DNA of 34,268 nucleotides, taken from NCBI GenBank assembly GCA_035624355.1, contig DASPRQ010000056.1:1-34268 (forward strand). Reading direction: 5' to 3'. The first letter of the stretch is position 1. The number at the start of each line of letters is the position of its first letter. The notes beneath the pieces were generated by a model, which worked only from the letters and a program-made list of their open reading frames with translations, was not told where the DNA came from and searched no databases. The stretch is from Usitatibacter sp035624355 (lineage in GTDB: Bacteria; Pseudomonadota; Gammaproteobacteria; Burkholderiales; Usitatibacteraceae). Shown here piece after piece: positions 25,715 to 33,828 of this stretch. The position numbers and the translations under genes were made by a program.

Positions 25715-26412
25715 CGCCGCCCCCGGCTCTCGATCGCGAGGCCGACCCCGATCCCGCCGATCGAGGCCACGACGAGCGCGAGCCGGTAGGGCAGGCCCGC
25801 CGCCGCGAGCGAGAGCGCGGCGGCGACGACCGCGGCGGCGAGGTCCGGGCGCGTGCGCACCGCGGGCACCAGCAGCGCGATGAAGGTGAGCACCACCGCG
25901 AAGTCGAGGGACCAGCGGGCCGGCACCTGCGCCCCCGCGAGCACGCCCGCCACGACCGAGGCCTGCCAGAACGTGTAGAGCGTGAGCGCGGCGCCGAGGA
26001 AGAACCAGTGGCGATGCCGGGTGTCGCCCGCGTCGGCGTAGTGGCGTACCGAGGCGGCGAAGCTCTGGTCGGTCATCAGGAAGGAGAGCAGCACCCGCCA
26101 TCGCCAGTCGAGGTGCGCGACGTGCGGGGCCATGGAGGCGCTGTACATGAGGAAGCGCAGGCTCACGACGAAGGCGGCGGCCACGGTGACCACGACCGGC
26201 GAGTGCACCGCGATGAGCTGGCTCGCGATGAGCTGCGCGATGCCCGAGAAGGAGAGCGCCGAGAGCGCGATGCCCTGGGCCGGGGTCATGCCCGCCGCGG
26301 TGGCGGCCACGCCGGCGACGAAGGCGAACGGCACGGCGCCGAGCAGGACGGGGGCCATCCGCCGGCTGCCGGCGAGGAACTCGTCGCGGGGCGAGGCGCT
26401 GGCGTGGGTCAA
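25711..26412 (-). CDS. azlC: AzlC-like branched-chain amino acid exporter subunit
   Basis: A 233-residue inner-membrane protein, the large subunit of the AzlCD exporter. Family motifs include VPFAFVAGVAA, LSFSGIAQLIASQL, SLRFLMYSASMAPHV and SFLMTDQSFA. The start is an unusual TTG 26412 without a clear Shine-Dalgarno; the next in-frame ATG (26358) would remove the conserved first segment. A possible promoter TCGACG-N17-TACACT lies upstream on the minus strand. Divergent from gpmA; substrate range is not readable. Confidence 0.88.
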   Translation of the reverse strand: MTHASASPRDEFLAGSRRMAPVLLGAVPFAFVAGVAATAAGMTPAQGIALSALSFSGIAQLIASQLIAVHSPVVVTVAAAFVVSLRFLMYSASMAPHVAHLDWRWRVLLSFLMTDQSFAASVRHYADAGDTRHRHWFFLGAALTLYTFWQASVVAGVLAGAQVPARWSLDFAVVLTFIALLVPAVRTRPDLAAAVVAAALSLAAAGLPYRLALVVASIGGIGVGLAIESRGRR

Positions 26413-26483
26413 GGAGCGCGGAGCAAAAACCGTGAGTGTAGGCGAGGCGGCCGGTCGCGTCGACGGTTTGCTACCATGGCGGC

Positions 26484-27239
26484 ATGAAGCAGATCGTGCT
26501 GCTGCGCCACGGCGAGAGCGCCTGGAACCAGGACAACCGCTTCACTGGATGGACCGACGTCGACCTCACCGAGAAAGGCGTCGAGGAGGCGCGCGGCGCC
26601 GGGCGGCTGCTCAAGCGCGAAGGCTACGGCTTCGATTTCGCGTTCACCTCCGTGCTCAAGCGCGCGATCCGCACGCTCAACCTCGCGCTCGAGGAGATGG
26701 ACCTCCTCTGGATCCCCGTCGAGAAGGACTGGCGGCTCAACGAGCGCCACTACGGCGCGCTGCAGGGCCTGAACAAGTCCGAGACGGCGGCGAAGTACGG
26801 CGAGCGCCAGGTGCTCCTGTGGCGCCGCAGCTACGACGTGCGGCCCCCCGAGCTCGCGCCGGGCGACGAGCGCGACGCCGCGCGCGATCCGCGCTACCGG
26901 GGCCTCGACCCGTCGCAGGTGCCGCGCACCGAGTGCCTGAAGGACACCGTCGCGAGGGTCGTCCCGTTCTGGCTCGAGCGGGTGGCGCCGCGGGTGGCCG
27001 CCGGCGAGCGCGTGCTCGTCTCCGCGCACGGCAACAGCCTGCGGGCGCTCATCAAGTACTTCGACGCGATGTCCGACGAGGCGATCGTGGAGGAGAACGT
27101 GCCGACGGGAATCCCGCTGGTCTACGAGTTCGACGACGCGCTCCGCGCGACGGGGCGGCGCTACCTCGGCGACGCCGGGGCGGTGGCGAGCGCGATGCAG
27201 GCGGTGGCGAGCCAGGGCAAGGCGAAGCGGGCGGGATGA
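26484..27239 (+). CDS. gpmA: 2,3-bisphosphoglycerate-dependent phosphoglycerate mutase
   Basis: Interconverts 3- and 2-phosphoglycerate in glycolysis through a phosphohistidine. The catalytic H9 is in LLRHGESAWNQDNRFTGW, and H182 in VSAHGNSLRALIKY completes the site; YGALQGLNKSE and VPTGIPLVYEF are typical. Length 251. No good Shine-Dalgarno; a three-codon frame (ATG GCG GCA TGA, 26476-26487) overlaps the start. The envC-like gene starts in an ATGA overlap. Confidence 0.96.
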   Translation: MKQIVLLRHGESAWNQDNRFTGWTDVDLTEKGVEEARGAGRLLKREGYGFDFAFTSVLKRAIRTLNLALEEMDLLWIPVEKDWRLNERHYGALQGLNKSETAAKYGERQVLLWRRSYDVRPPELAPGDERDAARDPRYRGLDPSQVPRTECLKDTVARVVPFWLERVAPRVAAGERVLVSAHGNSLRALIKYFDAMSDEAIVEENVPTGIPLVYEFDDALRATGRRYLGDAGAVASAMQAVASQGKAKRAG

Positions 27240-28441
27240 GGCCCGGGTGGCCCGCGCGCGCGATCGGCGCGGCGGCTGCGGCGCTGCTGCTCGTCGGGGC
27301 CGCGCGCGCGCCGACCGCGGCCGACGCGAGCGCGAGCGAGCAGCGACTGCGCGAGCTGCGCGGCCGCATCGAGAAGCTGCAGGCCTCGACCTCCGCCGCG
27401 GAGGAGTCCCGCGGGGAGGCGGAGGGCCTGCTGCGCGAGAGCGACAAGGCGCTGAGCGGGGCGCACCGAGCGCTCTTCGAGCTGCGCCAGCGCCGCGCCG
27501 CGATCGAGGCCGAGCTCGCCTCGATCGTCGAGCGCGAGTCCCGGGCTTCCGCCGAGCTGGCCGAGCAGCGCTCGCTCGCGGCGCGGCTGCTGCGGCTGCA
27601 GTACCTCCAGGGCGCGCCCGACCGACTGCGCCTCGCCCTCGAGGGGAACGACCCGGCGACCGCGGCGCTCCATCTCCAGTACTACGGGTACATCCAGCGG
27701 GGCCGCGCGGAGCTCATCGCGGGGCTGCGGCGCAAGGGCGATGAGCTCGCGGGGCTGCGCGCCGACGCGCAGGCGCGCCGCGACGAGCTCGCGGCGAACG
27801 AGCGCGAGCAGGCCGCGGAGAGCGCGCGCCTCGAGAAGGAGCGCGCCGCGCGCGCCGCGGTGGTGAAGCGTCTGGCGGGCGAGATCGCGCGCAACCGCCG
27901 CGAGATCGGGCGCCTGAAGCAGGACGAGGCGCGCCTGTCCCGCCTCGTGGACGAGATCGCCCGCGCGCTCGCCGCGCCGAAGGAGAAGGGCCGGGCGCAC
28001 GGCGAGCCCGTCGACCGGGTGGCCGACGCCTCGCTCTCGGCGAAGCCCTTCGCGAGCCTGAAGGGGAAGCTGCGCCTGCCGGTGCGCGGCGAGCTGATGA
28101 ACCGCTACGGCGAGCGCCGCGAGGCGACCGGCCTCACGTGGAAGGGCCTGTTCATCCGCGCGGCGACGGGCGAGACGGTGCGCGCGGTGGCCGACGGCCT
28201 GGTGGTCTACGCGGACTGGCTGCGCGGCTTCGGCAACCTGCTCATCCTGGACCACGGCGGGGGATACATGAGCCTGTACGCGTACAACGAGGGGCTCCTG
28301 CGCCGGGTGGGCGAGAAGGTCCGCGCCGGGGACCCGGTGGCCAACGTGGGCGCCTCCGGTTCCAGCGGGGATTCGGGTCTATACTTCGAGTTGCGCCGCG
28401 ACGGGAAACCTTTCGATCCGCTGAAATGGACCGCCCGCTAG
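27236..28441 (+). CDS. envC: EnvC-like murein hydrolase activator (degenerate M23)
   Basis: A 401-residue periplasmic protein with a signal peptide, a long Arg/Glu/Ala-rich coiled coil (about 35-270) and a C-terminal LytM fold (about 285-401). The metal ligands are missing: the HxxxD site is replaced by KGLFIRAA and the HLHFE site by GLYFELRR, as in E. coli EnvC, so it should not cut peptidoglycan itself but activate amidases during cell separation. No amidase gene is adjacent. The ATG overlaps the gpmA stop; ctpA follows 31 bases later. Confidence 0.9.
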   Translation: MRPGWPARAIGAAAAALLLVGAARAPTAADASASEQRLRELRGRIEKLQASTSAAEESRGEAEGLLRESDKALSGAHRALFELRQRRAAIEAELASIVERESRASAELAEQRSLAARLLRLQYLQGAPDRLRLALEGNDPATAALHLQYYGYIQRGRAELIAGLRRKGDELAGLRADAQARRDELAANEREQAAESARLEKERAARAAVVKRLAGEIARNRREIGRLKQDEARLSRLVDEIARALAAPKEKGRAHGEPVDRVADASLSAKPFASLKGKLRLPVRGELMNRYGERREATGLTWKGLFIRAATGETVRAVADGLVVYADWLRGFGNLLILDHGGGYMSLYAYNEGLLRRVGEKVRAGDPVANVGASGSSGDSGLYFELRRDGKPFDPLKWTAR

Positions 28442-28472
28442 CGCGGCAAGGGCTCCCTGGAAGGAAACGGCG

Positions 28473-29930
28473 ATGGGCAAGAAACTGCAGCAGATCGGTC
28501 TCGTGGCTCTCGGCGCGGCGCTCGGCGTCGCGGCGAGCCTGCATTTTTCCGCGCTGGCGGAGCGCCAGGCGACGACCCTGCAGCTGCCGGTGGACGACCT
28601 GCGTCTCTTCGCCGAAGTGTTCGGGCGCATCAAGACCGATTACGTCGAGCCGGTCGACGACCGCAAGCTGCTCAAGGGCGCGATCAACGGCATGCTCACG
28701 GACCTGGACCCGCACTCGGCGTTCCTGGACCAGGACGCCTACCGCGACCTCCAGGTGGGCACGCAGGGCGAGTTCGGCGGGCTCGGCATCGAGGTCGGCG
28801 CCGAGGACGGATTCGTGAAGGTCGTCGCTCCGATCGAGGACACGCCCGCGTACAAGGCGGGCATCCACGCGGGCGACCTCATCATCAAGCTCGACGACGT
28901 TTCGCTCAAGGGCGTCACGCTGAGCGATGCGGTCAAGCGCATGCGCGGGAAGCCCGGCTCCGAGGTGAAGCTCACGATCCTGCGCAAGGGCGAGAGCCAG
29001 CCCCTCGAGTTCGTCGTGCGCCGCGACGTGATCCACGTGAAGAGCGTGAAGGCGCGCATGATCGAGCCCGGCTACGGGCTGGTGCGCATCACCCAGTTCC
29101 AGGAGCACACGGGCGAGAACCTGGTGGACGCGATCGACGGGCTCTACAAGCAGGCGAACGGCAACCTCAAGGGCCTCGTCCTCGACCTGCGCATGAATCC
29201 CGGCGGGCTGCTCAATTCGGCGGTGGCGGTGTCCTCCGCCTTCCTGGCGAAGGACGCGCTCGTGGTCTACACCGACGGGCGCACCGAGGATTCGAAGATG
29301 CGCCTCACGGCGAACAAGGAGGACTACCTGCGCGGGGCGTTCAGCGACGACTACATCGCGCGGCTTCCCGCGGCGGTGAAGACGGTCCCGATGGTGGTGA
29401 TCGTGAACGGCGCCACGGCCTCGGCCTCGGAGATCGTCGCCGGCGCGCTCCAGGACCATCACCGCGCCACCATCCTCGGCACGCAGACCTTCGGTAAGGG
29501 CTCGGTGCAGACGATCCTTCCGCTGCCCAACAACCAGGCGGTGAAGCTCACGACCGCGCGCTACTACACGCCGAGCGGGCGCTCGATCCAGGCGAAAGGC
29601 ATCTCGCCCGACATCGTCGTCGAGGACGCCTCCGACCAGAGGGTGCTGCTGCGCGAGGCGGACCTGGAGCACCACCTGTCCAGGGAGGGCGACAAGGGCG
29701 GCACGGCCGACCAGCCGAAGCAGGCCCGTCCCGCCGCGAGCGGGAAGACGAGCGCCGCGCCGGCGAGCGCCCAGCCGCCCGCCGCGAAGCCCGCCGCCCG
29801 GGTCGAGCCGGCGACGGAAGCCAAGGCGGCCGCCGACGCCAAGAAGGTGGACTTGCAGCTCAACGCGGCGCTCAACTTCCTCAAGGGGCTGCCGATCAAC
29901 GCGACGTCCGCCGTCGCCGCCTCGAAGTAG
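28473..29930 (+). CDS. ctpA: C-terminal processing peptidase (S41, CtpA/Prc family)
   Basis: A 485-residue periplasmic serine protease. An N-terminal signal anchor (MGKKLQQIGLVALGAALGVA) is followed by a PDZ domain (about 95-175, GGLGIEV ... AYKAGIHAGDLIIKLDD) and the S41 core. The catalytic dyad is S317 (NGATASASEIVAGA) and K342 (TFGKGSVQT), 25 residues apart as in Prc. An Ala/Lys/Pro-rich tail (about 410-485) is low complexity. AAGGAA precedes the ATG. Linkage to envC suggests a shared role in cell-wall turnover. Confidence 0.94.
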   Translation: MGKKLQQIGLVALGAALGVAASLHFSALAERQATTLQLPVDDLRLFAEVFGRIKTDYVEPVDDRKLLKGAINGMLTDLDPHSAFLDQDAYRDLQVGTQGEFGGLGIEVGAEDGFVKVVAPIEDTPAYKAGIHAGDLIIKLDDVSLKGVTLSDAVKRMRGKPGSEVKLTILRKGESQPLEFVVRRDVIHVKSVKARMIEPGYGLVRITQFQEHTGENLVDAIDGLYKQANGNLKGLVLDLRMNPGGLLNSAVAVSSAFLAKDALVVYTDGRTEDSKMRLTANKEDYLRGAFSDDYIARLPAAVKTVPMVVIVNGATASASEIVAGALQDHHRATILGTQTFGKGSVQTILPLPNNQAVKLTTARYYTPSGRSIQAKGISPDIVVEDASDQRVLLREADLEHHLSREGDKGGTADQPKQARPAASGKTSAAPASAQPPAAKPAARVEPATEAKAAADAKKVDLQLNAALNFLKGLPINATSAVAASK

Positions 29931-29976
29931 CGGCGGGCCCGTCCCGCCTGGCGCCGGAACCCCGGGAGCCTCGCGC

Positions 29977-30738
29977 ATGGACGACCAGCAGCGGCTTCGC
30001 TACAGCCGCCACCTGCTGCTCAACGAGTTCGGCGAGGGCGCGCAGGAGCGCCTGCTCGGGGCCCGCGCGCTCGTGGTCGGCGCGGGGGGCCTGGGCTCCG
30101 CGGCGTTGCTCTACCTCGCCTCGAGCGGCATGGGCCGCATCACCGTGTGCGACGGCGACCGCGTGGATCTCACCAACCTGCAGCGGCAGGTCGTCCACCG
30201 CCTCGAGTCCATCGGCGCGCCGAAGGCCGCCTCGGCGGCGCGCACGCTCGAGGCCCTCAATCCCGACATCCGGATCGAGGCGCTCGAGGAGCGCATCTCC
30301 GGCGGGCGCATCGACGAGCTGGTGCGCGGGGCGGACGTGGTGCTCGACTGCTCGGACAACTTCGCCACGCGCCACGCGCTGAACCGCGCCTGCGTGTCCG
30401 CGCGCCGGCCGCTCGTGTCGGGCGCGGCGATCCGCTTCGACGGGCAGGTGGCGGTCTTCGACCTGCGGCGCGACGACGCGCCCTGCTACCACTGCCTGTT
30501 CGCCGAGGATGCGCAATCCGCGGAGGAGCGCTGCGCGACGATGGGAATATTCGCCCCGGTCGCCGGAATCGTCGGAACTTTCCAGGCGCTCGAGGCGATC
30601 AAACTGGTGGCGGGCGTCGGCGAGTCGCTGGCCGGGCGGCTGCTGCTCTTCGACGCCCTCGCGAGCCGCTGGCACGAGGTGCGCCTCGCGCGCGACGTCC
30701 GCTGCCCGGTGTGCGTCCGGGCCCGGGCAGCGGCCTAG
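29977..30738 (+). CDS. ThiF/MoeB/HesA family adenylyltransferase
   Basis: A 253-residue E1-like enzyme that adenylates the C-terminus of a small sulfur carrier (ThiS or MoaD); which one is not decidable here. The nucleotide loop is GAGGLGS (35-41), then DGDRVDLTNLQRQVVH. Zinc is held by C170 and C173 (CYHC) and C243 and C246 (CPVC). C186 in ERCATMG is at the position of the conserved cysteine of ThiF and MoeB. GGAG lies 9 bases before the ATG. DUF4124 genes follow. Confidence 0.92.
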   Translation: MDDQQRLRYSRHLLLNEFGEGAQERLLGARALVVGAGGLGSAALLYLASSGMGRITVCDGDRVDLTNLQRQVVHRLESIGAPKAASAARTLEALNPDIRIEALEERISGGRIDELVRGADVVLDCSDNFATRHALNRACVSARRPLVSGAAIRFDGQVAVFDLRRDDAPCYHCLFAEDAQSAEERCATMGIFAPVAGIVGTFQALEAIKLVAGVGESLAGRLLLFDALASRWHEVRLARDVRCPVCVRARAAA

Positions 30739-30751
30739 GAGGAGAACGACG

Positions 30752-31261
30752 ATGGAGCGAAAGCGCGGCCCGGTCCTCGCGGCGTCCCTCGCCGCGCTCG
30801 TCCTGCTGGCGAGCGCCACGGCGGCGGCCCAGACCGTGTACAAGCTGATCGACAGGAACGGGAAGGTCACGTACTCGGAAACCGCGCCCAAGGACTTCGA
30901 CGGCCAGGTGATCCGCATCGATCTCGACCCGAACGCCAACAAGGCCTCGCTCGGCGGCGGGACGGTAGGCGGCGATCGCGGTCCTCCGGGGCAGCGCGAG
31001 CAGAACGCCCAGCGCGAGGCCGAAGTGCGCAAGGGGCACGAGCAGCAGATCGAGGCCGCCCGCGCGAAGGTCGAGGACGCCCGCAAGGCCCTCGACGAGG
31101 CGCGCAACAACCCGGGCCCGGACGACATCCGCTGGGTGGGCAACAAGGGCGGAGGCACGAGGCAGGTGCCCACCGAGGCGTATCAGCAGCGGCTCGCGAC
31201 CCTCGAGAAGGCGCTGCAGGAGGCGAAAGATGAGCTCAAGAAGCTGGAAGGCGGCGACTGA
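30752..31261 (+). CDS. Secreted DUF4124 protein 1
   Basis: A 169-residue exported protein of unknown function. Signal peptide MERKRGPVLAASLAALVLLA to about ATAAA, then the DUF4124 domain (QTVYKLIDRNGKVTYSETAP then KDFDGQVIRIDLD), then a charged coiled coil (about 85-165) interrupted by an NNPGPDDIRWVGNKGGG loop. AGGAGGAG just after the thiF stop is one of the strongest ribosome-binding sites in the window. The DUF4124 domain is common in secreted proteins of beta- and gammaproteobacteria. Confidence 0.85.
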   Translation: MERKRGPVLAASLAALVLLASATAAAQTVYKLIDRNGKVTYSETAPKDFDGQVIRIDLDPNANKASLGGGTVGGDRGPPGQREQNAQREAEVRKGHEQQIEAARAKVEDARKALDEARNNPGPDDIRWVGNKGGGTRQVPTEAYQQRLATLEKALQEAKDELKKLEGGD

Positions 31262-31850
31262 TGGAGGGCTCCGCGGCCCGTTCCTCGGGGCCGTGGCTTG
31301 CGCGCTGTTCTCGCTCTCCGTCGCGACGGCGGCCTCTGCGACGCCGCGCGTCTTCTACAAGTGGGTCGGTCCCGACGGCCACACGCACTACGCCGACGCC
31401 CCGCCGAAGGGCTTCACCGGGCAGGTGACGCGCATCGAGGTGGATCCCGGGGCGTACGCGGCTCCGCCGTCGCCGGGGGTCGCGAAGGAGGAGAAGGCGC
31501 CGTCGGCGCCGGGTCCGGACCTGCTTCAGCAGCGACGCGAGACACGCGCCCGCCTGGAGGCGAACCTCGAGCAGGCGCGTGCGCGCCTCGACCAGGCCCG
31601 CAAGGCGCTCGCGGACGCCCAGGAGCCTCACGAAGACGAGTGGCAGGTCACGCAGTTCTCCCTTCCGGTGGGTCCGGGACAGGTGCCCCGTTCGAATTGC
31701 CGAAAGGTGCAGGGCGGGAAGGTGATCTGCCCGGGCCGCGTTCCCAGCGAGCAGTACTACGAGCGCCTCGACCAGCTGCAACAGGAGGTGAAGCTCGCCG
31801 AGCAGGCCGTGGAGGATGCCGAGAGGGCCTACCGCCGCGGCGTCGACTGA
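31230..31850 (+). CDS. Secreted DUF4124 protein 2 (tandem paralogue)
   Basis: A 206-residue exported paralogue of the preceding protein. After a longer n-region the signal sequence is FLGAVACALFSLSVATAASA, then the domain (VFYKWVGPDGHTHYADAPPK then GFTGQVTRIEVD), a linker, and a coiled coil broken by a loop with two cysteines (PRSNCRKVQGGKVICPGR) absent from the first copy. ATG 31230 lies inside the upstream gene (32-base overlap) with GGAGG 7 bases ahead, so the overlap looks real. Its end overlaps the convergent tsaD by 22 bases. Confidence 0.85.
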   Translation: MSSRSWKAATDGGLRGPFLGAVACALFSLSVATAASATPRVFYKWVGPDGHTHYADAPPKGFTGQVTRIEVDPGAYAAPPSPGVAKEEKAPSAPGPDLLQQRRETRARLEANLEQARARLDQARKALADAQEPHEDEWQVTQFSLPVGPGQVPRSNCRKVQGGKVICPGRVPSEQYYERLDQLQQEVKLAEQAVEDAERAYRRGVD

Positions 31851-32869
31851 GCGCTCGCCGCGGCGCGCGCAAGGTCCCAGCGCGGGTGGACCGTGAAGCC
31901 GGGCTCCGCCGGGAGCAGGCCTTCGGGCTGCTTGAGGGCAGCGGCGAAGGCGATCATCGCGCCGTTGTCGGTGCACAGCCGCTGCGGCGGGAAGTACACC
32001 TCGCTTCCGCGGGCGCGGGCCTCTTCCTCCAGGCGGGCGCGCAGCGCCGTGTTCGCGCCGACTCCGCCCGCGACCACGAGGCGGTCGAGCCCCTCGCGCT
32101 CGAGCGCCCGCACGCACTTCGCGGCGAGCACCTCGACGATGGCGGCCTGGAAGGAAGCCGCGATGTCCGCGCGCGTCGCCTCGTCGGGCTCGCCGAGGCC
32201 GCGCACGAGCGTGAGCACCGCCGTCTTCAGGCCGCTGAAGCTGAAGTCGAGGTCGCCGCTCGCGATGAGGGGACGCGGCAGGTGGAAGCGCGCGGCGTGT
32301 CCCCCGGCCGCCAGGCGAGCGAGCGCCGGCCCTCCGGGATAGCCGAGCCCGAGGAGCGTGGCGGTCTTGTCGAACGCCTCGCCGGCGGCGTCGTCCAGCG
32401 TCTCGCCGAGCAGCGCGTAGCGCCCGATGCCGTCGACCCGCATGAGCTGCGTGTGGCCGCCGGAAACGAGCAGCGCGACGAAGGGGAACGCCGGCCGCGG
32501 CTCCCCGAGGAGCGGCGAGAGCAGGTGTCCCTCGAGATGGTGGATGCCTGCGACCGGACACCCGAGCGCGAGGCCGATGCCCGCGGCGACCGAGGCGCCG
32601 ACCAGCAGCGCCCCGCCGAGCCCCGGGCCCTGGGTGAAGGCGACCAGGCCGATCTCGTCGACGCGCCGCCGCGCCTGGTCGAGCGCCCGCCGCACGAGGG
32701 GCAGCAGCCGCCGGACGTGATCCCGCGAGGCGAGCTCCGGCACCACGCCGCCATACGCTGCGTGCAGCTTCGCCTGGGAGTGCAGCGCCTCGCCGACGAG
32801 CCCCGAGCGCGTGTCGTACAGCGCCACGCCGGTTTCGTCGCATGACGTTTCGATGCCGAGGATGAGCAG
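31829..32869 (-). CDS. tsaD: tRNA threonylcarbamoyladenosine synthase subunit TsaD, apparent CTG start
   Basis: TsaD transfers threonylcarbamoyl to A37 of ANN-decoding tRNAs. The usual N-terminus (LILGIETSCDETG) is encoded in frame, but no ATG, GTG or TTG exists upstream of it; the first standard start is GTG 32827, which would delete it. CTG 32867-32869 gives (M)LILGIETSCDETGVALYD, with AAGGA 7 bases upstream, and 346 residues. Counting from it, metal ligands H111 and H115 (HHLEGH) fall exactly where they do in E. coli, and D301 (CTDNGAM) within one. SGDLDFSFSGLKTA and VAGGVGANTALR are also typical. Divergent from rpsU, a common arrangement. Confidence 0.9.
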   Translation of the reverse strand: MLILGIETSCDETGVALYDTRSGLVGEALHSQAKLHAAYGGVVPELASRDHVRRLLPLVRRALDQARRRVDEIGLVAFTQGPGLGGALLVGASVAAGIGLALGCPVAGIHHLEGHLLSPLLGEPRPAFPFVALLVSGGHTQLMRVDGIGRYALLGETLDDAAGEAFDKTATLLGLGYPGGPALARLAAGGHAARFHLPRPLIASGDLDFSFSGLKTAVLTLVRGLGEPDEATRADIAASFQAAIVEVLAAKCVRALEREGLDRLVVAGGVGANTALRARLEEEARARGSEVYFPPQRLCTDNGAMIAFAAALKQPEGLLPAEPGFTVHPRWDLARAAASAQSTPRR

Positions 32870-32917
32870 AGAGGAGTCCTTGCGCGGGGGAACCTTCCCC
32901 GAGGGCCAAAATCCTGA

Positions 32918-32924
32918 TATTATG
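32918..32924. promoter_or_regulatory. Shared -10 region of the divergent tsaD and rpsU promoters
   Basis: GATATTATGC is the only AT-rich patch between the genes. Read on the plus strand TATTAT (32918-32923) is a -10 for rpsU; on the minus strand CATAAT (32924-32919) is a -10 for tsaD. Matching -35 elements are weak on both sides. Overlap would make the two promoters exclusive. Confidence 0.45.
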
Positions 32925-32964
32925 CGTGGTTTTCCGGCACCACCGAATACTCAACCGTCGTCCT

Positions 32965-33177
32965 ATGCCCATCGTCCGAGTCAAGGAAAACGAGCCGTTC
33001 GACGTCGCGCTCCGCCGCTTCAAGCGCGCGGTGGAGAAGACGGGGCTCCTTACCGAGCTTCGCGCCCGCGAGTTCTACGAGAAGCCCACCGCCGAGCGCA
33101 AGCGCAAGCATGCCGCGGCCGTGAAGCGCCGCTACAAGCGCATGCGCGCGCAGATGCTGCCCCCCAAGCTGTACTAG
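32965..33177 (+). CDS. rpsU: 30S ribosomal protein S21
   Basis: A 70-residue ribosomal protein that supports Shine-Dalgarno pairing on the small subunit. It starts MPIVRVKENEPFDVALRRFK and ends RYKRMRAQMLPPKLY, normal for the family; an upstream in-frame start at 32926 would add a non-conserved extension. The ATG itself has no visible Shine-Dalgarno (CCGTCGTCCT upstream). A strong terminator follows before yqeY. Confidence 0.96.
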   Translation: MPIVRVKENEPFDVALRRFKRAVEKTGLLTELRAREFYEKPTAERKRKHAAAVKRRYKRMRAQMLPPKLY

Positions 33178-33198
33178 GACCGGTCCCGATTCCCGCCA

Positions 33199-33240
33199 GC
33201 GGCGAGCCGGGCTTCGGGCCCCGCTCGCCGCGGTTTCTTC
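33199..33240 (+). terminator. Intrinsic terminator after rpsU
   Basis: GCGGCGAGC (33199-33207) pairs perfectly with GCTCGCCGC (33223-33231); inside, GGGC and GCCC close a short TTCGG loop. It is followed by GGTTTCTTC. It lies 22 bases after the rpsU stop and would let rpsU be expressed above yqeY. Confidence 0.7.
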
Positions 33241-33292
33241 CGGGGCGAGGCCCGCGACGCCGTTGCCCGCCCCGAGGTTGAGGAGCCTTGCC

Positions 33293-33820
33293 ATGCCTCT
33301 GCGCGACCAGCTGAACGACGACCTGAAAGCCGCGATGAAGGCCCGCGAAGCCGACCGGCTCGCGGCGCTGCGCCTCATGCTGGCGGCCGTGAAGCAGCGC
33401 GAGATCGACGAGCGCGTGACGCTCGACGACGCGGGCGTGATCGCCGTCGTGGAGAAGATGATCAAGCAGCGCAAGGACTCGATCGCCCAGTACGAGAAAG
33501 CCGCGCGCCGCGACCTGGCCGACCGGGAGCGCTTCGAGATCTCGGTGATCGAGGCGTACCTTCCGAAGCAGATGTCGCCCGACGAGGTGGAGGCCGCCGT
33601 GGCCGAGACCCGCAAGGCGCTCGAGGCTGACGATGCCGAGGCCATCCGCAAATCGACCGAGGCCCTGGGCCAGGCGGTGCAGAAGATCGGCGGCGCGATG
33701 TACGCCCAAGGGGAGCAGGCCGCGCAAGGCGCTCCCCCTGAGCCCGGTCCCGCGCCCGAGGGTGAGGGTACTCCGCCTGGTAGCGAGGCAGGCGGCGGAG
33801 GCGAGTCGGGGTCCGCGTAG
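33293..33820 (+). CDS. YqeY-like N-terminus joined to a DnaK-like C-terminal tail (hybrid frame)
   Basis: A 175-residue frame made of two unlike parts. Residues 1 to about 100 are a good GatB/YqeY-family protein (MPLRDQLNDDLKAAMKARE, RLMLAAVKQREIDERVTLDD, EKMIKQRKDSIAQYEKAAR, IEAYLPKQMS). The expected ending (DMGKVMGALK ... ADMGKVSALVKARL type) is absent. From about residue 100 the text reads VEAAVAETRKALEADDAEAI then RKSTEALGQAVQKIGGAMYA, the pattern of the DnaK C-terminal helical lid, then a Pro/Gly/Glu tail without the usual DAEF ending. Since dnaJ follows, this looks like a join between the rpsU-yqeY and dnaK-dnaJ loci, near 33590-33615. GAGGAG precedes the ATG. Real fusion versus assembly chimera is undecided. 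Confidence 0.75.
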   Translation: MPLRDQLNDDLKAAMKAREADRLAALRLMLAAVKQREIDERVTLDDAGVIAVVEKMIKQRKDSIAQYEKAARRDLADRERFEISVIEAYLPKQMSPDEVEAAVAETRKALEADDAEAIRKSTEALGQAVQKIGGAMYAQGEQAAQGAPPEPGPAPEGEGTPPGSEAGGGGESGSA

Positions 33821-33828
33821 CGCCGCTG

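Noticed and set aside
26476..26487. Three-codon upstream frame overlapping the gpmA start as a regulatory leader peptide
   Set aside because: It has no ribosome-binding site of its own and can arise by chance.
27236..28441. EnvC-like protein as an active endopeptidase
   Set aside because: Both metal-binding motifs are replaced, so an activator role fits better.
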